Source: Draconibacterium orientale
GTDB lineage: Bacteria > Bacteroidota > Bacteroidia > Bacteroidales > UBA12170
DNA length: 8,787 nt
Reading direction: 5' to 3'
Assembly: GCA_020718315.1 (NCBI GenBank)
Contig: DYSK01000091.1
Coordinates: 1 to 8,787, forward strand
In this document: positions 1 through 4,863 of the stretch, piece by piece
How positions within the stretch are numbered: the first letter of the stretch is position 1
How the letters are laid out: every line of letters begins with the position of its first letter
Notes under the pieces: generated by a model
The model's database searches: none
What the model was told of the DNA's origin: nothing
What the model saw: only the letters and a program-made list of their open reading frames with translations
Program-made: the position numbers and the translations under genes

Positions 1-2
1 TA

Positions 3-2138
3 CAAAGTTTTGGACAATCCAAACTCACCCTCGACGACATTTTCAACAGCAGACAATTCAGTGCAAAATCGATTCGGGGAATCGTTTCGATGAAAGATGG
101 AGAACATTATTGTCAACAAAATGTTCAGGGAATTGTGGAATCGAGCTACAAAACCGGTGAAGAAACCAGATTGATTGTGGATGCTTCCAAACTGCTGTTG
201 GAAAATTCCGGCAAGCTAAGCATCGATTCCTACAATTTCAATCAAAACGAAACACAGGTTTTGCTGGCAACAAATACGGAATCTATCTACCGCCACAGTA
301 CCAAATCCGATTTCTACATCTACGATCTGGCAAGCGAAAAATTAAAAGCCCTTTCGAGCAATGGCAAACAAAGTTTGGCTAGTTTTTCGCCCGACGGATC
401 AAAAATTGCTTTTGTTCGCGACAACAATCTTTTTATAGTAGATCTAGCAACTGGCAACGAAATACAAATTACACAGGATGGAAAACCAGGTTCCATTATC
501 AATGGTTCTGCTGATTGGGTTTACGAAGAAGAGTTTAGCTTTTCGCAAGCCTATTTTTGGTCGCCAAACGGCAAATTCCTCGCTTTTTACAAATTCGACG
601 AAAGCCAAGTGCCCGAATATGAGCTTACTTACTATGGCAGCCTTTACCCACGCCACGAAAAGTACAAATATCCCAAAGCAGGCGAAGTCAATTCCATCGT
701 AAATATATATGCCTATGCCGTTAGCGATGGGAAATTGCGAAAAATAGATATTGGAGAAGAAACGGATATGTATATCCCACGTATTCAATGGACCAATTCA
801 GATGAAGCACTTGCTATTTCACGATTAAACAGATTGCAAAACAAATTGGAATTGCTGCTTGCCAACCCACAAAGTGGAATATCAGAGGTCATTTACACCG
901 AATCAAACAAATATTATGTAGATATTGCCGACGATCTTTATTTTGTTTCGGGCAAAAAAGCAGCAAACGAAGGTTTTCTATTTACCAGCGAATCGGAAGG
1001 ATTTAAGCATATTTATTATTTTTCGATGCAAGGTGAGCTAATAAAAAAACTTACGAGCGGAAATTGGGACATTGATCAGATGATCGGTTTCGACAAACAA
1101 AACAAAGTGGTTTATTTCAGTGCAGCCAAGAGCTCTCCCATCAACCGCGAAATTTTTGGTGTTGATTTGAAAGGGAAAATGTTTGAAATAGAAACAAATA
1201 CCGGCTGGAATTCAGTAAGTTTTAGTTCCAATTTCGATTATTATATTTCCAATTGGAGCGATGCCAATACAGCACCTATTTTCAGTTTGAAAACCAAAAA
1301 CGGCAAATTGATTAAAACACTGGAAAACAATTCATTGCTCAATACAACTGTTCAAAAATTTGGATTTCTAAAAAAAGAATTCTTTCGCCTGAAAACAACA
1401 GAAGAGATCGACCTAAACGCCTATCGAATTCTCCCACTAAATTTTGATGCAAACAAAAAATATCCGGTTTTGTTTTATGTTTATGGCGGCCCAGGCTCCC
1501 AAACTGTTCAAAATCGCTGGGGCGGAAGCCGTGATGCTTGGTTTCATTTGCTGGCCCAAAACGATGTAATCATTCTCTCTGTCGACAATCGTGGCACTGG
1601 ATTTCGCGGCGAAGAATTTAAAAAGATGACTTATCTACAATTGGGAAAATACGAAATCCAAGACCAGATTGATGCAGCAAAATACATCAGCACGCTCCCA
1701 TATGTTGATGCGGACAAAATAAGCATATTTGGCTGGAGTTATGGCGGTTATATGAGCTCGTTGGCCATGACAAAAGGAGCCGAAATTTTCAGTAGCGGAA
1801 TAGCCGTTGCGCCGGTTACCAATTGGAGATATTACGACAATATTTACACCGAACGATTTATGAGAACACCTCAGGAAAACGCGCTCGGCTACGATGATAA
1901 TTCGCCGATCAACCATGTTGAAAAATTAAAAGGGAATTTTCTTTTGGTTCATGGCGAAGCCGACGACAATGTACATGCTCAAAACACTTTCGATTTCATA
2001 AGCGCATTGGTGGCTGCAAACAAGCAATTTGAGCTGATGATTTATCCAAACAGCAACCACGGAATCTATACCGGAAAAAACACCACTTTAAATCTTTATA
2101 CAAAAATGACCGAGTTTTTATTTGATCATCTAAAGTAA
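3..2138 (+). CDS. Dipeptidyl-peptidase IV-like S9 serine peptidase (5' end outside window)
   Basis: Peptidase of the S9B (DPP IV) family, expected to cleave dipeptides with Pro or Ala in the second position from peptide N-termini, usually in the periplasm or at the cell surface. The frame is open to the left edge, and the residues before the first ATG (base 90) already match the family (LTLDDIF, then KDGEHY). That Met is therefore internal, and the signal peptide lies outside the window. Numbering from that Met: beta-propeller about 1-425, with the DWVYEEE motif whose glutamates (146-148) bind the substrate amino terminus; alpha/beta hydrolase about 435-682. The hydrolase has VYGGPGSQ with oxyanion Tyr465, nucleophile Ser550 in GWSYGGY, Asp625 in HGEADDNVH, and His657 in NHGIY. 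The catalytic triad and Glu motif are complete, so it should be active. It ends at TAA before a strong terminator and converges on the neighbouring operon. Family assignment is very secure; exact specificity is inferred. Confidence 0.96.
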   Translation, partial: QSFGQSKLTLDDIFNSRQFSAKSIRGIVSMKDGEHYCQQNVQGIVESSYKTGEETRLIVDASKLLLENSGKLSIDSYNFNQNETQVLLATNTESIYRHSTKSDFYIYDLASEKLKALSSNGKQSLASFSPDGSKIAFVRDNNLFIVDLATGNEIQITQDGKPGSIINGSADWVYEEEFSFSQAYFWSPNGKFLAFYKFDESQVPEYELTYYGSLYPRHEKYKYPKAGEVNSIVNIYAYAVSDGKLRKIDIGEETDMYIPRIQWTNSDEALAISRLNRLQNKLELLLANPQSGISEVIYTESNKYYVDIADDLYFVSGKKAANEGFLFTSESEGFKHIYYFSMQGELIKKLTSGNWDIDQMIGFDKQNKVVYFSAAKSSPINREIFGVDLKGKMFEIETNTGWNSVSFSSNFDYYISNWSDANTAPIFSLKTKNGKLIKTLENNSLLNTTVQKFGFLKKEFFRLKTTEEIDLNAYRILPLNFDANKKYPVLFYVYGGPGSQTVQNRWGGSRDAWFHLLAQNDVIILSVDNRGTGFRGEEFKKMTYLQLGKYEIQDQIDAAKYISTLPYVDADKISIFGWSYGGYMSSLAMTKGAEIFSSGIAVAPVTNWRYYDNIYTERFMRTPQENALGYDDNSPINHVEKLKGNFLLVHGEADDNVHAQNTFDFISALVAANKQFELMIYPNSNHGIYTGKNTTLNLYTKMTEFLFDHLK

Positions 2139-2154
2139 ATTGTAGTGAACCGAC

Positions 2155-2192
2155 AAAAGGCTTGTTTTTTCAGAGAAAGCAAGCCTTTTTTT
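2155..2192 (+). terminator. Intrinsic terminator between convergent genes
   Basis: A perfect 10-bp inverted repeat, AAAAGGCTTG (2155-2164) and CAAGCCTTTT (2180-2189), can extend inward by up to five more pairs including two wobbles, leaving a small loop. On the plus strand it runs into seven T residues (2186-2192), 17 nt after the peptidase stop codon. On the minus strand it follows directly after the stop of the membrane-protein gene and ends in only four T residues. It probably terminates both convergent transcripts, more strongly in the plus direction. Confidence 0.88.
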
Positions 2193-2193
2193 A

Positions 2194-2835
2194 TTATCTA
2201 GGATTTTTCGATTTTGCAAATAAGCGAACGGACGAAAAAAGCGTAAGAAACGCAAGTGCATAACTGAAAAACGAATCGATGTAAGCATGAATTCCTTTTC
2301 CTTCCAACAAAAAGAAAAGCAGCAACGAAATCTCAACCATAAGCACTGTAAAAAATTTTATCTGAAACAAAGCCCATTGTCCTTCCATAATTAGCGATAA
2401 CTTCTGTTTAGAGAGATTGTAATTTCTTCGCCATTGAATAAAATTAACAGGAATAGAAAAGCTGTTCACCAACAAACCAATCAATGCAATATCGTGCTTT
2501 ATCTCTCTTGGATTGAAAATACGCTCCGTAGCCATTCCAATCACCACAAAAAAAGAAGCTAAAAAAACAAACGCCATAAATAATGCATTCATTTTTTCCG
2601 ACCTGTACAAACGCGTTTGTTTTCGGAATGAATGTCGAGCTGTCATCCAACTCAAAAGAACAGATAAGCTTTGTGCAGCACCCATAATCATTTGAGCAAT
2701 CAACGTCAATGAATTGGATATGACTGCTATAAACACAAATGGCAACCATGTTCCAAAAATAATCCAGAAATTAAATTTCAATAACTGCTTCTTCTTCAAA
2801 GCATACGCCTTATCTTCCTGAATCTTATTATGCAA
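2194..2835 (-). CDS. Six-helix CDF-like membrane protein without metal ligands
   Basis: Integral inner-membrane protein of 213 residues resembling the transmembrane domain of cation diffusion facilitators. Hydrophobic segments lie at about 22-42, 45-66, 83-103, 116-134, 152-177 and 185-206. The CDF-like pattern includes S-N-S-L before helix 2, YRSEKMNAL before helix 3, ERIFNP after helix 3, and an Asp (D187) at the start of helix 6. The metal-binding motif of helix 2 (HxxxD or DxxxD) is replaced by M51-GAA-Q55, with Gln48 where an Asp is common. Helix 5 has no HxxxD or DxxxD either, and the cytoplasmic C-terminal domain is absent. It is therefore unlikely to transport divalent metal by the usual mechanism, and its function is unknown. 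The start is TTG at 2835-2833: a GGAGGA ribosome site lies just upstream (2844-2839), no in-frame ATG occurs before helix 2, and the start overlaps the preceding gene by 8 nt, suggesting translational coupling. The CDF relation is by pattern only and moderately sure. Confidence 0.75.
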   Translation of the reverse strand: MHNKIQEDKAYALKKKQLLKFNFWIIFGTWLPFVFIAVISNSLTLIAQMIMGAAQSLSVLLSWMTARHSFRKQTRLYRSEKMNALFMAFVFLASFFVVIGMATERIFNPREIKHDIALIGLLVNSFSIPVNFIQWRRNYNLSKQKLSLIMEGQWALFQIKFFTVLMVEISLLLFFLLEGKGIHAYIDSFFSYALAFLTLFSSVRLFAKSKNPR

Positions 2836-3235
2836 ATTTCCTCCAGTTTTCTTGATTTAAATGAAAAAGGCGAATGTTTACATCAAAATTTTCTTTCAAA
2901 AATCCGGACAGCTTTTCGGCGGCATACACAGAGCGATGCTGACCGCCCGTGCAACCAAAACCAATCATCAGATTCGAAAAATCGCGTTCTTGATATTTTT
3001 TTACGGATTGATCGACAAGCGAATAAACAGCTTCCAGAAAGTGGGCAACTTCTGAACTTGAATCGAGAAATTGAACTACAGGAGCGTCTTTTCCGCTCAA
3101 ACTTTTAAATTCGTCCAAGCGACCGGGGTTTGGCAGTGCACGGCAGTCAAATACAAAACCGCCTCCATTCCCACTTTCATCTTGCGGAGAAGGCCCATTT
3201 AAAAACGAAAAACTAGTGATTGTTATTGTTAGCAT
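2828..3235 (-). CDS. Stand-alone RapZ C-terminal domain protein
   Basis: A 135-residue protein equal to the C-terminal domain of RapZ (RNase adapter, YvcJ family) without the N-terminal P-loop ATPase. Visible signatures are ITSFSF at 5-10, SGNGGGFVFDCRALPNPGR at 21-39, SGKDAPVVQFLD at 47-58, and the phosphosugar-loop motif GCTGGQHRSVY at 94-104 (Cys95, His100, Arg101). In E. coli this domain binds glucosamine-6-phosphate and directs RNase E to the small RNA GlmZ. The glmS/GlmZ circuit is not known in Bacteroidota, so only a sensor or phosphosugar-binding role is inferred. The ATG lies 2 nt after the stop of the kinase gene in a different frame, and its 3' end overlaps the membrane-protein gene, so all three are probably one transcript. 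The ORF looks like a complete domain rather than a fragment: it starts where the domain starts. Domain identity is very secure; cellular role is open. Confidence 0.92.
   Translation of the reverse strand: MLTITITSFSFLNGPSPQDESGNGGGFVFDCRALPNPGRLDEFKSLSGKDAPVVQFLDSSSEVAHFLEAVYSLVDQSVKKYQERDFSNLMIGFGCTGGQHRSVYAAEKLSGFLKENFDVNIRLFHLNQENWRKFA
2833..2845 (-). promoter_or_regulatory. Shine-Dalgarno plus TTG start inside preceding gene
   Basis: On the minus strand TGGAGGA (2845-2839) is followed after 3 nt by TTG (2835-2833). The site lies within the last codons of the RapZ-domain gene, whose TAA is at 2830-2828. It supports the TTG start, because no in-frame ATG exists until well into helix 2. The spacing is shorter than ideal, so the exact start is probable rather than certain. 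Confidence 0.6.
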
Positions 3236-3237
3236 AC

Positions 3238-4257
3238 TTAGAGATTCGTCACAAATTTAGATTTATATTTTAAAATCTGTTTTAAAAGTTCTAAAAAATA
3301 AGGGATCTCCCATTTAAATTCAGATGAATAAATCAATTTTTCCAGATTTGCCAATGCCAAAGGAATACTTTCTTTAAAATACATTTTTCCTTCAATCAAA
3401 CCTCTGTAACCGTATGTTCCTAAGGTTTGAAGTATTCGTATAAATAAAATAGAATAAAAATCGTTTTCAAAATCGGCTTCCACGTATATTTCTTTTTGAA
3501 GGACGACTTGCTTATATTCATTTTTTAATTCATCACGAAAAGCGGGACTCAGATTAGCCGAAGCTTGATAGAGCAAAGAGACTAAATCGTATAACATTGG
3601 TCCTTTTCTACCACCTTGGTAATCGATAAACCAAACTTCATCGTTGCGAATTTGGATATTTCGAGCCTGAAAATCGCGAAACATAAAATTCTGTCCTCCA
3701 ATTTCGCTCATCCTATATGCCAAAATTTGAAAATCATTTTCCAACAACTGCTCATCAAAAGGTATTTCAGTCATTTTCAAAAAATAATATTTAAAATAAT
3801 TTAAATCCCATAGAATGGATTGCGAATCAAATGCTGCACGAGGATATGCATAAGAATTAAAATCGCACTGCTCGCCCCCAAAAATTTGCATTTCAATCAA
3901 ACGATGGATGGCCTTTTGATACAACAACTTAATTCGCTCTGATTCGCCTTCAAATTTCAATAAATCCAACAGATTAAGGTCGCCCAAATCTTCAACTAAA
4001 TAATACGGTAATGAGGAATCCGAAATATAAAGCTCTGGAACAGACATTCCAGCAGAATGAAATAATTTAGTATAATAAAAAAATGCATTATTTTCTTTCA
4101 GATCAGAACCGTAAGCACCGATGATACTATTCTTTTCGGAATAAATCCTAAAATACAATCTTGGTCCACCTGAATTACTACTGAGAGGGGTAATATTCGT
4201 TGGAAAAGTATTTTTCCATTTTACATACAATAGATTGAGCTCTTCTAAATGACCCAT
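3238..4257 (-). CDS. APH-fold phosphotransferase (sugar-kinase-like)
   Basis: A 339-residue cytoplasmic kinase of the aminoglycoside phosphotransferase (APH/choline kinase) fold. The N-lobe holds a glycine-containing loop (SNSGGPRLYFR, about 27-37) and a conserved KENNAF segment (about 54-59). The hinge region reads YYLVEDLGD. The catalytic loop is FRDFQARN with Asp195 and Asn200, and the metal-binding segment is IDYQGGRKGP with Asp212. The usual His of HxD in antibiotic kinases is Phe193 here. The relatives I recall with this RDFQxRN / IDFQGGRKG signature are Bacteroidota proteins coupled to RapZ-type domains, so a sugar or amino-sugar substrate (compare AmgK, a MurNAc/GlcNAc 1-kinase) is more likely than an antibiotic. 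This is inference. It is the first gene of a three-gene operon; no MurU-type nucleotidyltransferase lies beside it in this window. The ATG at 4257 follows a promoter with a very short leader. Fold secure, substrate unknown. Confidence 0.9.
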   Translation of the reverse strand: MGHLEELNLLYVKWKNTFPTNITPLSSNSGGPRLYFRIYSEKNSIIGAYGSDLKENNAFFYYTKLFHSAGMSVPELYISDSSLPYYLVEDLGDLNLLDLLKFEGESERIKLLYQKAIHRLIEMQIFGGEQCDFNSYAYPRAAFDSQSILWDLNYFKYYFLKMTEIPFDEQLLENDFQILAYRMSEIGGQNFMFRDFQARNIQIRNDEVWFIDYQGGRKGPMLYDLVSLLYQASANLSPAFRDELKNEYKQVVLQKEIYVEADFENDFYSILFIRILQTLGTYGYRGLIEGKMYFKESIPLALANLEKLIYSSEFKWEIPYFLELLKQILKYKSKFVTNL

Positions 4258-4272
4258 TTTTCGCTCTTTTCA

Positions 4273-4303
4273 CAAAGATAAAAAAACTCCCAATCAAATC
4301 AAT
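4273..4303 (-). promoter_or_regulatory. Promoter of kinase-RapZ domain-membrane protein operon
   Basis: A perfect Bacteroidota -7 element, TATCTTTG (4280-4273), has ATTG (4303-4300) 19 nt upstream as a -33 element. It would start transcription about 10 nt before the ATG at 4257. The -7 box directly follows and partly shares the T-tract of the third small-RNA terminator (copy A), and the -33 box lies in that hairpin's loop and arm. Confidence 0.6.
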
Positions 4304-4312
4304 GATCAGGAG
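4280..4312 (-). terminator. Intrinsic terminator of small RNA copy A
   Basis: Arms 4287-4296 and 4303-4312 around a 6-nt loop, followed on the minus strand by seven T residues. All ten positions pair in the minus-strand RNA (eight Watson-Crick, two G-U), whereas the plus-strand RNA would have two C-A mismatches in mid-stem. The T-tract runs directly into the TATCTTTG box of the kinase-operon promoter. Confidence 0.8.
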
Positions 4313-4343
4313 CCAATTATTATTCCCACTTAAAATTAACGCG
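4280..4343 (-). ncRNA. Putative small RNA, tandem copy A
   Basis: Predicted transcript of about 64 nt, starting near 4343 and ending in the U-tract at 4286-4280. It begins with a conserved AU-rich, probably unpaired segment including AAGTGGGAATAATAATTGG. It then folds into a 10-bp hairpin (CTCCTGATCA / TGATTGGGAG, loop TTGATT, two G-U pairs) followed by seven U residues. Its own promoter lies just upstream. The unpaired part is identical in all three copies and is the natural candidate for contacting target RNA or protein. I do not recognise a known family. No start codon and ribosome site suggest a peptide. Alternative: a promoter-proximal attenuator for the downstream kinase operon, although that operon has its own promoter. 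Confidence 0.62.
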
Positions 4344-4346
4344 CAG

Positions 4347-4378
4347 TAAAGATATATCTTTTTAAGACACTTTTCAAA
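4347..4378 (-). promoter_or_regulatory. Promoter of small RNA copy A
   Basis: -33 element TTTG (4378-4375), a 20-nt spacer, and a -7 element TATCTTTA (4354-4347) that differs from TAnnTTTG only in the last base. The -7 box ends 3 nt before the conserved core. The spacer contains AAAGTGT (4373-4367), which is also present in the copy B promoter at the same offset. Confidence 0.62.
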
Positions 4379-4413
4379 TATTTTTAAAAAATAATTAACA
4401 TTTTTTTTACAAT

Positions 4414-4446
4414 AAAAAAACTCCCAATCAAATCAATGATCAGGAG
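4414..4446 (-). terminator. Intrinsic terminator of small RNA copy B
   Basis: Arms 4421-4430 and 4437-4446, loop 4431-4436, then seven T residues on the minus strand. Same sequence and same strand-specific pairing as in copy A. Downstream of the T-tract there is no TATCTTTG box, unlike copy A. Confidence 0.8.
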
Positions 4447-4477
4447 CCAATTATTATTCCCACTTAAAATTAACGCG
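4414..4477 (-). ncRNA. Putative small RNA, tandem copy B
   Basis: The core is identical base for base to copy A, so the predicted transcript is the same: about 64 nt, starting near 4477 and ending in the U-tract at 4420-4414, with the same unpaired 5' segment and the same hairpin with two G-U pairs. Only its promoter differs. Complete identity of the core against diverged flanks points to recent duplication, gene conversion, or strong selection on the RNA. Confidence 0.62.
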
Positions 4478-4480
4478 TGG

Positions 4481-4512
4481 TAAAAGTACATTTTTTTAAT
4501 ACACTTTACAAT
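4481..4512 (-). promoter_or_regulatory. Promoter of small RNA copy B
   Basis: ATTG (4512-4509) as the -33 element, a 20-nt spacer, and TACTTTTA (4488-4481) as the -7 element, 3 nt before the conserved core. AAAGTGT occurs at 4507-4501, exactly as far from the -7 box as in copy A. The -7 box is a weaker match than those of copies A and C. Confidence 0.5.
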
Positions 4513-4546
4513 TATTTTAAAATATTTTAACATTTTATTTAAGAAT

Positions 4547-4581
4547 AAAAAAAAACTCCTAATCAAATCAATGATTAGGAG
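4547..4581 (-). terminator. Intrinsic terminator of small RNA copy C
   Basis: Arms 4556-4565 and 4572-4581, loop 4566-4571, perfect 10-bp pairing, then nine T residues on the minus strand. It is the strongest of the three. It is also the first obvious terminator met by any transcript leaving the histidine kinase gene. Confidence 0.82.
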
Positions 4582-4615
4582 CCAATTATTATTCCCACTT
4601 AAAATTAACGCATCG
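4547..4615 (-). ncRNA. Putative small RNA, tandem copy C
   Basis: Most promoter-distal copy relative to the kinase operon and nearest to the histidine kinase gene. The predicted transcript is about 69 nt, because the promoter stands 3 nt further from the core and the U-tract has nine residues. The hairpin is CTCCTAATCA / TGATTAGGAG, a perfect 10-bp stem with A-U pairs where A and B have G-U pairs. The unpaired GTGGGAATAATAATTGG segment is unchanged. Its -7 box is the only perfect TAnnTTTG among the three copies. Confidence 0.62.
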
Positions 4616-4618
4616 CGG

Positions 4619-4650
4619 CAAAGATAGAAACTTTTTATTAATTACGAATA
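4619..4650 (-). promoter_or_regulatory. Promoter of small RNA copy C
   Basis: Perfect -7 element TATCTTTG (4626-4619). Twenty nt upstream only TATT (4650-4647) stands in the -33 position, and no AAAGTGT box is present in the spacer. Control of this copy may therefore differ from A and B. Confidence 0.52.
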
Positions 4651-4863
4651 ACTTTCGCTAAATAATTGCGTATTTATATTTCTTTTTAAAATTTTTTGTA
4701 AAGATAAATCATTTTAAACACTTTAAAAAAATTATTTATATTGCTTCTAAGAAGAAATTAGCAAAAAGAGAATCAATATATTAGGAACATCCCTTTTATA
4801 GGTTCTTTAAAATAAAGGTTTATACCCTATCAAGCTCAATACGTCTTCCATTCTGAAATCCAA
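4627..4863. other. AT-rich spacer after histidine kinase gene; orphan promoter-like copy
   Basis: No gene is supported here on either strand. On the minus strand TATCTTTA (4706-4699), preceded by AAAGTGT (4724-4718), resembles the promoters of copies A and B, but no core follows it; the -33 position is TTTT. It may be the remains of a fourth unit or an extra promoter. No hairpin with a T-tract is visible directly after the histidine kinase stop, so its transcript may end only at the terminator of copy C. Bases 4740-4863 show nothing else I can interpret. Confidence 0.45.

Larger units (their letters stand above)
4278..4626 (-). repeat. Three tandem ~134-nt repeats with a 66-nt invariant core
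   Basis: Cores lie at 4278-4343 (A), 4412-4477 (B) and 4545-4611 (C). A and B are identical over 66 nt. C has two more A residues in the A-tract, two C-to-T changes in the hairpin, and a changed outer edge. The first base of the hairpin recurs at 4287, 4421 and 4556. The segments between cores are also related (shared GTAAA, ACACTTT and TTAACATTTT blocks) but much more diverged. The whole unit was therefore duplicated and only the core has been held constant. The linkers carry promoters and the cores carry terminators, all for the minus strand. Confidence 0.9.

Noticed and set aside
444..788. 114-codon minus-strand frame opposite the peptidase gene
   Set aside because: Antisense shadow of a conserved DPP IV propeller region that includes the DWVYEEE motif.
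2444..2749. 101-codon minus-strand frame inside the membrane-protein gene
   Set aside because: Alternative-frame shadow. The overlapping frame shows a coherent six-helix protein with family motifs.
4307..4330. Minus-strand mini-frame GTG-GGA-ATA-ATA-ATT-GGC-TCC-stop in each small RNA, which might be an Ile leader peptide of an attenuator
   Set aside because: There is no ribosome site, no alternative antiterminator hairpin, and no isoleucine-related gene downstream. Each copy has its own promoter. The retained stop (TGA or TAA) is explained by stem pairing.
4303..4352. Short plus-strand frame MIRSQLLFPLKINA, present in all three repeat copies
   Set aside because: No ribosome site or plus-strand promoter is visible. 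The copies are too alike to show codon-type selection, and the ends diverge at once (Q, W or SRQR before stop). Promoters, T-tracts and pairing evidence all favour minus-strand RNA.
4384..4566. 60-codon minus-strand open frame across copy B and its linkers
   Set aside because: Low-complexity translation rich in I, L, F and K from AT-rich DNA. It crosses a predicted terminator and promoter and has no family resemblance.
4278..4611. CRISPR array
   Set aside because: Only three units of 66 nt, with linkers that are related to each other instead of unique spacers, and no cas genes in the window.
4740..4863. Possible terminator hairpins after the histidine kinase stop (CTTTA/TAAAG near 4812-4824)
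   Set aside because: Only about five weak A-U-rich pairs and no T-tract follow, so the case is not convincing.
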